Under the pieces are notes generated by a model. That model searched no databases, was not told where the DNA came from, and saw only the letters and a list, made by a program, of their open reading frames with translations. 64,000 bases of DNA from Rubrivirga sp046845755 (lineage in GTDB: Bacteria; Bacteroidota; Rhodothermia; Rhodothermales; Rubricoccaceae): assembly GCF_046845755.1 (NCBI RefSeq), contig NZ_CP177357.1:372001-436000 (forward strand), given 5' to 3'. This document shows, one piece after another, positions 31,436 through 37,636 of the stretch. The translations under genes and the position numbers were made by a program. The first letter of the stretch is position 1. Each line of letters begins with the position of its first letter.

Positions 31436-31467
31436 GGTGTACGCCCTGGACCCCGCTCCAGAGTTCC
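31436..31467 (-). promoter_or_regulatory. MerR-type promoter of copA
   Basis: On the minus strand a weak -35 GGAACT and a -10 TACACC are separated by 20 bp instead of 17. The spacer holds the dyad CTGGA-N6-TCCAG. The geometry equals that of the E. coli zntA promoter (dyad TGGA-N6-TCCA, 20-bp spacer). Overlong spacers of this kind are activated by DNA-distorting MerR-family regulators. Confidence 0.8.
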
Positions 31468-31562
31468 GTGAAGGCTCAGCGCCCTCGGAGCCTGGGCTCC
31501 GAAACCCTGGGTCCGGTGGCTCAAGGAAGGGCCGCGATACGCCTACGGCCGCGACCGCTCCG

Positions 31563-31973
31563 TCAATCGGCTGGTGCGGTGTCGTCCGCGAGCGCCGCCA
31601 GCACAGGACACTCGGCGCGCGTCGTCGCCGCGCCGCCGCAGGCGTCGGCGAGCGCCGCGAGTGCGTCGCGCGTCTTCGTCATCTCGGCGATGCGCGCGTC
31701 GATCTCGGCCACCTTGTCGATTGCCCGCTGGCGGACGGCGCCCGCATCGGCGTGCGCGTCCGACGACAGCGCGAGCAGGCCCGAGGCCTCGTCGAGCGTG
31801 AACCCCAGCGCCTGGGCGCGGCGCAGCGCTCGCAAGCGGCGGAGCGCGTCGGGCCCGTACTCGCGGAAGCCCCCGGGCGTGCGCGGCGGCGGCGCGAGTA
31901 GTCCGCGCTTCTCGTAGTAGCGGACCGTGTCGACCGGCACGCCAGCCGCGTCCGCAAAGGCCCCGATCCTCAC
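31563..31973 (-). CDS. MerR-family metal-responsive regulator
   Basis: This 136-residue MerR protein has an N-terminal winged HTH (MRIGAFADAAGVPVDTVRYY, then EKRGLL), a dimerisation helix, and a C-terminal loop with two Cys (ADACGG and AECPVL, nine residues between them). That is the metal-loop position of CueR/ZntR. At the site that is Ser in CueR or Cys in ZntR/MerR, the helix reads HADAGAVRQ. The usual discriminating residue is therefore absent and the metal cannot be read off directly. Location beside copA and copZ argues for copper. Its start overlaps the DUF302 stop by 4 nt. Confidence 0.9.
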   Translation of the reverse strand: MRIGAFADAAGVPVDTVRYYEKRGLLAPPPRTPGGFREYGPDALRRLRALRRAQALGFTLDEASGLLALSSDAHADAGAVRQRAIDKVAEIDARIAEMTKTRDALAALADACGGAATTRAECPVLAALADDTAPAD

Positions 31974-32359
31974 AGCGCCGCCACGACGCGCTGGAGCCGG
32001 TCGCGGACCTCCGCGGCCACGCCGCCCAGCTCGGGGTTCTCGACGGCGGCCATGCTAGCGATCGGGTCGATGGCGGCCACCTCGGTCGTGCCGTCGCCCA
32101 GGTCGCGCAGGATCACGTTGCAAGGCAGCATCGCGCCGATGCGCGGCTCGGCCTGCATGGCCTGGTGCGCCAGCGGCGGGTTGCAGGCGCCCAGGATGCG
32201 GTAGCCCGGCACGTCGACGTCGAGCTTGGTCTTGAGCGTGGCCTGGATGTCGATCTCGGTGAGCACGCCGAAGCCCTCGTCGGCGAGCGCCGCGCGCGTG
32301 CGGGCCTCGGCGTCGGCGAGGTCGGCGTCGAGCGTGCGGGTAAAGGTGTAGTCGGCCAT
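31970..32359 (-). CDS. DUF302-domain protein
   Basis: This 129-residue DUF302 protein starts MADYTFTRTLDADLADAEAR and has the conserved core YRILGACNPPLAHQAMQAEP followed by IGAMLPCNVILRDLGDG. DUF302 proteins are small alpha/beta proteins of unknown role, often found next to copper or redox genes. The Cys in GACNPP and in LPCNV could bind metal, but this is inference. The gene is the first of a DUF302-merR unit (4-nt overlap) and has no signal peptide. Confidence 0.9.
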   Translation of the reverse strand: MADYTFTRTLDADLADAEARTRAALADEGFGVLTEIDIQATLKTKLDVDVPGYRILGACNPPLAHQAMQAEPRIGAMLPCNVILRDLGDGTTEVAAIDPIASMAAVENPELGGVAAEVRDRLQRVVAAL

Positions 32360-32433
32360 CGGAGGGAGAGGGGAGGGCCGGGGAAACGCCGGGCCCGGGG
32401 GGCGCCGTTCCCGCGAGCGTCGCCAAACGACGC

Positions 32434-32467
32434 GCGGCCCCCGCCCCGGCGTCGGGACAGGGGCCGC
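32434..32467 (-). terminator. Hairpin after the copper-storage gene
   Basis: GCGGCCCC and GGGGCCGC form an 8-bp stem around an 18-nt loop, 20 bp downstream of the copper-storage gene on the minus strand. It separates that gene from the DUF302-merR-copA unit. Confidence 0.45.
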
Positions 32468-32486
32468 ACGACCTGTCCGGCCCGGA

Positions 32487-32879
32487 CTACATCGCCGCCA
32501 GCAGGGCGTCGCAGGCGTCGGCGCAGGTGCGGCAGCACTCGGCGCAGATCCGGCAGTGCTCGTGCATCTCGGCGTGCTCCTCGCACGACGCGGCGCACGC
32601 CTGGCAGGCCGCCTTGCACGCCTCGACCTGGGCGCGTACGACCGCGGCCGAGGGCTTGGTCTGGCGGGCGAGCACGCGCGCCGTCGCGGCGCAGATGTCG
32701 GCGCAGTCGAGGTCGGTGCGGATGCACTTGGAGAGGTCCATGTCGCCGCTCTCGGCGATGCAGGCGTCGGCGCACGACGTGCAACACTGGACGCAGTCGA
32801 GGGCCGACTCGATGGCCTTTTTCAGGGCGTCGAGGGTCGAGACCGGGGAGGGGTGGGCGTCGAGGATCTGGAGGGTCAT
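32487..32879 (-). CDS. Four-helix-bundle copper-storage protein (Csp3-like)
   Basis: This 130-residue protein has 18 Cys, mostly in CxxxC or CC pairs facing the core of a four-helix bundle (DCVQCCTSCADAC, CKAACQACAASC, CRICAECCRTCADAC). This is the copper-storage-protein fold (DUF326 family), which holds many Cu(I) ions on thiolates. There is no signal peptide, so it resembles the cytosolic Csp3 group rather than exported Csp1. It is transcribed from its own MerR-type promoter, matching that of copA. It should therefore be made at the same copper threshold as the exporter. Confidence 0.93.
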   Translation of the reverse strand: MTLQILDAHPSPVSTLDALKKAIESALDCVQCCTSCADACIAESGDMDLSKCIRTDLDCADICAATARVLARQTKPSAAVVRAQVEACKAACQACAASCEEHAEMHEHCRICAECCRTCADACDALLAAM

Positions 32880-32908
32880 CGGGAGAGATGGGGGTGGGAG
32901 GGGCCCTG

Positions 32909-32940
32909 ATCGTACACCCTGGACCCGCCTCCAAGTTCAA
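32909..32940 (-). promoter_or_regulatory. MerR-type promoter of the copper-storage gene
   Basis: On the minus strand TTGAAC and TACGAT are separated by 20 bp containing TGGA-N6-TCCA. The right half, GTCCAGGG(T/C)GTAC, is nearly identical to that of the copA promoter about 1.5 kb away, so one regulator probably reads both. The ATG is 29 nt downstream of the -10 element. Confidence 0.85.
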
Positions 32941-32992
32941 GAGCAACGTGCACGATGGGGCGAGTCCCGATGACGTGCCCGGGTGGCCCCCG

Positions 32993-33382
32993 CTAGCGCC
33001 GGACGGCGCGGACGTAGAGCGCGGCGCCGACGACGAGGTCGAAGCTCAGGCACGTCCACACATACCACGCCGGCGACGTGCCGCCGAGCGCGAGGTCCCA
33101 CACCGGGTGCAGCAACCACCCCGCCGCCAGCCACCCGGGCCGCCCCGACAGCCCGAGCCGCGCGAAGACGCCCGCACCAGCCACGCCGACGAGTTGGAGG
33201 AGGACGGCGCCCGCCCCGTCCCCGATCGCGAACCCGACGTGCAGGAGCGCGGCGACCAAGAGGCCGGTCGCCCACCACGCCCGCGCCCGCCGGCCGGTAA
33301 ATCGGAATCCGACCGCGAGGTACCCCCCCGCCAGCACGGCGCCCAGCGCCAGCCAGCCGAGACCGGAGACGCTCGCGATCAC
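32993..33382 (-). CDS. Small membrane protein (possibly DUF6010-like)
   Basis: This 129-residue protein has four hydrophobic segments and the C-terminal pattern WLAAGWLLHPVWDLALGG, seen in small DUF6010-like membrane proteins; this match is by eye. The GTG start at 33382 overlaps the stop of the sialidase-like lipoprotein gene (GTGA), so it is co-translated. Its role in the copper island is unknown. Confidence 0.7.
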   Translation of the reverse strand: MIASVSGLGWLALGAVLAGGYLAVGFRFTGRRARAWWATGLLVAALLHVGFAIGDGAGAVLLQLVGVAGAGVFARLGLSGRPGWLAAGWLLHPVWDLALGGTSPAWYVWTCLSFDLVVGAALYVRAVRR

Positions 33383-34572
33383 GGCTGGACGACGGCCGTG
33401 CGGACGGTCCCGGCGCCCGCGTCGGTCCATGCCAGCAGCACCCGGTCGCCGAGGGCGACGACGCGGGGGACGCCGCTCGCGCGCCCCGCCTCCATCGTCG
33501 CGACGGTCTGCGTGTCGCCCGCCACGCCATCCGCGGCGAGCCTGCGGAGCCGGAGCTCGGCGGCCTCGCCGACCATCTCCAGCCAGCTCACAACCGCGCC
33601 GCCGTTCGGCAGGAACGCCACGCCGACGCGGCCGATCGGCATCCCGCCGTCGATGCGGACCGCGTCGGTCCACGTCGCCCCGCCGTCGGTCGAGAGGGCC
33701 GACTGCACCCGGCTCGGCTCGGCGCCCGTGTACCACGCCATCGCCACCCGGTCGCCATCGGCCGCCAGCGCCGGTCCGTTGACCGGGCACGCGTCGATCG
33801 TCCACCCGTCGGCGTGCGGAACGACGGGCTCCGTCCACGCGCCGTCGACGAGCCGGACGACGGCGACGTCGCGGACCTCCGCCTCGGTCCGGTCGCGATA
33901 CGCGACGACGAGCCCCGATTCGGTGGCGACGGTCGCCGTCGGGCAGCAGTCGCAGGTGCGGGCGTCCAAGAGGGCTTCGTCGGACAGCGTGCCGTCGTTC
34001 GCGACCGTCGCCGTGCGCAGCGTCATCGCGCCGCCGCCGTGGTGGCCCGTCTGCTCGCGGCCGTCGAGCCAGACGAAGGCGGTCCGGCCGTCGGCGAGCG
34101 CGGCAGTCGAGACGAAGCCGTGCTCGGCGGCGCGACCGTCGTCGTGCAACAGCTGGCGGCGGCCACCGGCCATCACCGCGGCGTCGTAGGCGTAAGGCGA
34201 GTCGCCTTGGGGGTGGCGGACGAGCGTGTGCGCGACGAGCCCGTCGGCGGTCGGGACCACGCCCGGCGTGTCGGCCCAGTTCACGAACCAGTCGGCGCCC
34301 GCGTCGGCGGTCTCGGCCGGGCCCCAGCCGTCGCCGGTCCACCGGGACGCACGGAGGGCGTGCCCGTCGCCGTCGGGCTGGACCCACGACAAGACGGGCG
34401 TGCCGTCGGCGTCGAGGACGAGCCGGGGGGCCATGGCCCCGGAGTCGGCGGGCACCGTGACGGCGCCCAGCACCGTGCTGGCGATGGACGCCGGCGCGTC
34501 GGATTCGGGGGCGTCGGCGCAGCCCGCAAGCAGGGCGAGCGCCACGAGGGCGGGGCGGAGGCACTGAGTCAT
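33379..34572 (-). CDS. Sialidase-like beta-propeller lipoprotein
   Basis: This 397-residue lipoprotein (signal MTQCLRPALVALALLAGCAD, lipobox LAGC) has repeated strands with Asp-box-like turns (STDGGATWTDA) and a beta-propeller periodicity. It is related to exo-alpha-sialidase-like proteins. It contains LLDARTCDCCPTATVATESG; the CxCC cluster in place of a normal propeller blade edge is a hallmark of a group found in metal-related loci and could bind copper. The usual sialidase arginine triad was not identified, so sugar hydrolysis should not be assumed. It precedes the small membrane protein with overlap. Confidence 0.78.
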   Translation of the reverse strand: MTQCLRPALVALALLAGCADAPESDAPASIASTVLGAVTVPADSGAMAPRLVLDADGTPVLSWVQPDGDGHALRASRWTGDGWGPAETADAGADWFVNWADTPGVVPTADGLVAHTLVRHPQGDSPYAYDAAVMAGGRRQLLHDDGRAAEHGFVSTAALADGRTAFVWLDGREQTGHHGGGAMTLRTATVANDGTLSDEALLDARTCDCCPTATVATESGLVVAYRDRTEAEVRDVAVVRLVDGAWTEPVVPHADGWTIDACPVNGPALAADGDRVAMAWYTGAEPSRVQSALSTDGGATWTDAVRIDGGMPIGRVGVAFLPNGGAVVSWLEMVGEAAELRLRRLAADGVAGDTQTVATMEAGRASGVPRVVALGDRVLLAWTDAGAGTVRTAVVQP

Positions 34573-34605
34573 GTCGCAAGCCTACGGCACGCCCGGCTGA
34601 CACAC

Positions 34606-34640
34606 CACGGCCCGCGCCGATTGATCGGTCGCGGGCCGTG
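34606..34640 (-). terminator. Long hairpin after the DUF411 gene
   Basis: CACGGCCCGCG pairs perfectly with CGCGGGCCGTG, and the loop contains a further CCGAT/ATCGG pairing. It follows the DUF411 gene on the minus strand and separates it from the sialidase-like gene. Confidence 0.6.
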
Positions 34641-34666
34641 CGTTCCGTTGTCAGTCGTCGCTGGCG

Positions 34667-35203
34667 CTACGGCGCCGAGTTGCCGGGGACGGCCGCGAAC
34701 ACGGCGGCCTCGCCGGTCTCGCCCACGATCAGCACATTGTAGGCGTCCTTGCGGTCGCCCATCTCCATGCCCGGCGACCCGACTGGCATCCCGGGCACGG
34801 CCAGGCCCTTGGCCTCGGGGCGCTCTTCGAGCAGCCGCGCGACGTGCTCGGCGGGGACGTGCCCCTCGATCACGTACCCGTCGACCACGCCGGTGTGGCA
34901 CGACGCCAGGTCGGACGGCAGGCCCAGGCTGTCCTTGACGGCCGTCATGTCGGTGCGGTCCTCGGTCACGACCGTGAACCCGGCGGCCTCCATGTGCTCG
35001 ACCCACATCGAGCAGCACCCACACGTGGGGCTCTTGTAGACGGTCATGGTCGGCGCGTCGTCGCCGACGAGGGCGACGGGCATCGTGACGGCCGCGTCGT
35101 CGGCGGCGGCGTTGAGATGGAGCGCGGCCGTCTCGGGCGCGCTGGCCTCCATCTGGCAGGCCGCAAGCGCGAAGAGGGCGAGGAGGGGGAGGAGCTTGGT
35201 CAT
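34667..35203 (-). CDS. DUF411 metal-binding lipoprotein
   Basis: This 178-residue protein has signal MTKLLPLLALFALAACQ and a DUF411 domain (about 50-165). The domain has the thioredoxin-like metal site YKSPTCGCCSMWVEHM, a conserved Cys in LASCHTGVVDGYVIEGHVP and the Met-rich tail MPVGSPGMEMG. DUF411 proteins occur in copper-resistance loci as predicted periplasmic copper-binding proteins. Its ATG overlaps the stop of the preceding small lipoprotein (ATGA). Confidence 0.92.
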   Translation of the reverse strand: MTKLLPLLALFALAACQMEASAPETAALHLNAAADDAAVTMPVALVGDDAPTMTVYKSPTCGCCSMWVEHMEAAGFTVVTEDRTDMTAVKDSLGLPSDLASCHTGVVDGYVIEGHVPAEHVARLLEERPEAKGLAVPGMPVGSPGMEMGDRKDAYNVLIVGETGEAAVFAAVPGNSAP

Positions 35204-35511
35204 CGTTCGGTACCGGGGGTCAGCGCCTCCTCGACCTCGGTGGTCGTGTCGGAGGGGCCGGTGGTGGGGACGGGCTGCGGCGTCGGGATCGGCGCGGCGA
35301 CGCCGTCGCCGACGGTGCCTGCGCTGCCGTCGAGCGGCTCGATCACTTCGGCTTCGACGAGGTCGCCGCCGAGCGGTGTCGCTTGCGGGCCGTACTCGCC
35401 GTAGTAGCCGTCGGAGGCGGAGTGGACGGCCTCGGCGCCGTCGGGGCGGCCCTCCCACATGCAGCCGGAGAGGCCGGCGACGAGGGCGAGGGCGGTGAGT
35501 CGGAGGGTCAT
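35200..35511 (-). CDS. Small lipoprotein before DUF411
   Basis: This 103-residue protein has lipobox LSGC in MTLRLTALALVAGLSGCMWE. The mature part is acidic and Pro/Thr-rich, with SASDGYYGEYGPQAT near the start, and is probably disordered. Its stop overlaps the DUF411 start, and it lies 55 bp after the DUF305 gene. No function is recognised. The lipobox and the coupling are the evidence for the gene. Confidence 0.65.
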   Translation of the reverse strand: MTLRLTALALVAGLSGCMWEGRPDGAEAVHSASDGYYGEYGPQATPLGGDLVEAEVIEPLDGSAGTVGDGVAAPIPTPQPVPTTGPSDTTTEVEEALTPGTER

Positions 35512-35566
35512 CGGAAAGGCGGGGGTCTGAGTGTGGGACGCCCCCCCGTCGAACGGGTTCGGCGCG

Positions 35567-36058
35567 CTACTGGTCTTCGAGGTCGGCGATCAGCGCCTCC
35601 ATCTCGGCAATTTCGCGGCGCTGGGCCTCGATGATCTCGTCGGCCAGCTCGCGGACGCGCGGGTCGGAGATCTGGGCGCGTTCCGACGTCAAGATCGCCA
35701 GCGAGTGGTGCGGGATCATCGCCTCCATCCAGTCCACATCGTCGACCGTCGTCTGGCTCCGCATCAGCCAGAACCCGACGGCGAAGAGCAGGACGGACCC
35801 GCCGACGATGGCGAGGTTTTTCGTCTTGTCGGTGTACATGTTCAACATGAACGCCAGCATCACGAGCGCCATCGCGGCGCCCATGTAGAGGGCCATGTAC
35901 GACTTGGTGGCGCTCCACCACAGGTGGTCGACAGAGTAGACCGTCGTGTACATGAGGATGAGCATCACGATCGTCGAGGTGACGATCATGGTGAGAAAGC
36001 GGGGGTAGGAGCCCTTCATGTCCTTCATGGGCTTCTTGTCGGTCATCGCGTCGTTCAT
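35567..36058 (-). CDS. DUF305-domain membrane protein
   Basis: This 163-residue protein has three hydrophobic segments in the first 100 residues. A C-terminal DUF305 region (about 105-163) carries the signature DVDWMEAMIPHHSLAILTSE. DUF305 is a ferritin-like helical domain, and the His and Met of MIPHH are proposed metal ligands. A four-helix membrane version like this is frequent in copper and mercury islands. It lies 67 bp after the cytochrome c gene and is probably part of the CPH-ATPase operon. Confidence 0.9.
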   Translation of the reverse strand: MNDAMTDKKPMKDMKGSYPRFLTMIVTSTIVMLILMYTTVYSVDHLWWSATKSYMALYMGAAMALVMLAFMLNMYTDKTKNLAIVGGSVLLFAVGFWLMRSQTTVDDVDWMEAMIPHHSLAILTSERAQISDPRVRELADEIIEAQRREIAEMEALIADLEDQ

Positions 36059-36125
36059 CGGAGTGGGGTGGGTGAGGGGAGAGACGGCCCGCCGAGTGTG
36101 CGGCAGGCACGGGGTACGCTGGCGG

Positions 36126-36680
36126 TCAGTGCACGTGGTCGTGGCCGTCGTCGGCGAGCACCGGCGCGGCGGCCGTGTCGGGCGGGGCGACGAGGGCGGC
36201 GTAGGCGTCGGGCGAGACGTCAGGGAGGCGACGCAGGAACGCCACGATCTCCCACAACTCCTCGTCCGAGTGCGTCGGCCCGTAGGCGGGCATCCCGGTC
36301 ATCTTGAGGCCGTTGTCGAGGACCCAGAACAGCTCGCCGTCGGACCACTCGGCCGCCGCGTCGTCGAGGTGCGGTGGGGTCGGGGCGAGCCCCTGGCCGG
36401 TCACGCTGCGCTCGGCGCCCGGCCCGCCGTGGCACGTCTGGCACATCTGGGCGAACGCGACGGCGCCCGCGCGGACGGCCGCCGAGTCGATCGGGACCGC
36501 GGGCGCGATGCCGGCCGCCCGCGTCTGGATCGAGCGGCGCGACGTCGTGGACAGGACCCACTCTTCGAGTGCGCTGTCGCCGCTCGTCGCGGCCACGTTG
36601 TACCAGCCGGTAAAGGGGAACGCGAGGCCGAGCAGGCCGACGACGGCGAGCGTCGCCAGGACGGTGAGAACGGTTTTCAT
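36126..36680 (-). CDS. Membrane-anchored cytochrome c
   Basis: This 184-residue protein has one N-terminal anchor (about 4-24) and a single class I cytochrome c domain with haem motif CQTCH in FAQMCQTCHGGPGAER. The axial Met is probably in GLKMTGMPAYG. The C-terminal tail ends DDGHDHVH and could bind a metal. Its ATG overlaps the stop of the ion-channel gene. It is anchored in the inner membrane facing the periplasm and presumably passes electrons during copper oxidation or detoxification. Confidence 0.92.
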   Translation of the reverse strand: MKTVLTVLATLAVVGLLGLAFPFTGWYNVAATSGDSALEEWVLSTTSRRSIQTRAAGIAPAVPIDSAAVRAGAVAFAQMCQTCHGGPGAERSVTGQGLAPTPPHLDDAAAEWSDGELFWVLDNGLKMTGMPAYGPTHSDEELWEIVAFLRRLPDVSPDAYAALVAPPDTAAAPVLADDGHDHVH

Positions 36681-37636
36681 GCGGTGGGACCGGTGACGTG
36701 GGCCCAGTCGTGGCGGGCGCCCTCGACGAGGCCGAGCAGCAGGCGCCGCCTTGACTCGTCGAGGGCGAGGGCGCCGGCGATGGGGATTCCGGCCGACCGG
36801 AGCGGAGCGGTGTCGGGCGGCGGTGGGGCGTTGTCGGCGGGCGAGACGAACGAGGCCGCGAGCGTGTCGAGCAGGGCGCCCATCGCGCCGGCCGCGGCGT
36901 GGAGCGGGGCCGGGGGCGGCCGGTTGTCGCCGGTGACGGCGCCGAACAGCGAGAGCGCCTCGGCCAGCCGCGCGATCTGGACCGGGGCCGCGCGCTCGGG
37001 CTCGCGCTCGCCGAAGGCGTGGAGCACGGGGTACGCCTGGTGCTGGCGGTCGAGCTGCGCGAGGTGGTCCGCGAGCGTGGTCAGGACCGAGCCGAGCCCG
37101 TTGAAGCCGGCGCCGTCCCAGGCGTTGGCGACGATCGCGGCCGGGCTCTCGCCGAGCGCGCCGACGAGCGACGCGAGCCGCCGCCGGTGGACGACCGCCG
37201 ACAGCACGGACGTGTAGTACGTGACGCCGAGCGTGATAAAGATCAGGCCGGTCGCCGCCGAGACGGTCGTGGCCAGCCGCCAGCCGGTCGTCGACGGGAC
37301 GAAGTCGCCCAGCCCGAGCGTGATGACGGTGTAGCCGGCGAAGTAGACGCGCTCCCAGGCCGTCGCGGGCAGGTCCGTCGAGGCCGACACGACGGCGCCG
37401 GGCTCGGCCATGAACACGAGCGCCCAGCCGAGCCAGAACAGCCCCGTCCACAGCGCGGCGGTGGCGACGAGGGTGAGCGGCCCGGCGATCGGGTGGTGGC
37501 CCGTCGCGGCCCACACCGCGCGGCCGAGCGCGCGCGACAGTGGCCCGGCGCCCGCGGCCGCAAGCGTCGTCCACACCACGTCGACGACGGCGAGGACGAC
37601 GACGAGGGCTCCCAGTGCCGCGACCATCCCGCTCAT
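36677..37636 (-). CDS. Ion channel-like membrane protein (two-helix pore type)
   Basis: This 319-residue protein has N-terminal membrane helices (about 5-27, 52-78) followed by a P-loop and a further helix. The P-loop sequence AGYTVITLGLGDFVPSTTGW resembles the K+-channel filter T-x-G-[YL]-G-D. The C-terminal 170 residues are soluble and helical. The filter reads TLGLGD, so strict K+ selectivity is uncertain. The ATG overlaps the stop of the CPH-type ATPase, and its own stop overlaps the cytochrome c start. This places a channel between a metal pump and an electron carrier. Confidence 0.85.
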   Translation of the reverse strand: MSGMVAALGALVVVLAVVDVVWTTLAAAGAGPLSRALGRAVWAATGHHPIAGPLTLVATAALWTGLFWLGWALVFMAEPGAVVSASTDLPATAWERVYFAGYTVITLGLGDFVPSTTGWRLATTVSAATGLIFITLGVTYYTSVLSAVVHRRRLASLVGALGESPAAIVANAWDGAGFNGLGSVLTTLADHLAQLDRQHQAYPVLHAFGEREPERAAPVQIARLAEALSLFGAVTGDNRPPPAPLHAAAGAMGALLDTLAASFVSPADNAPPPPDTAPLRSAGIPIAGALALDESRRRLLLGLVEGARHDWAHVTGPTA

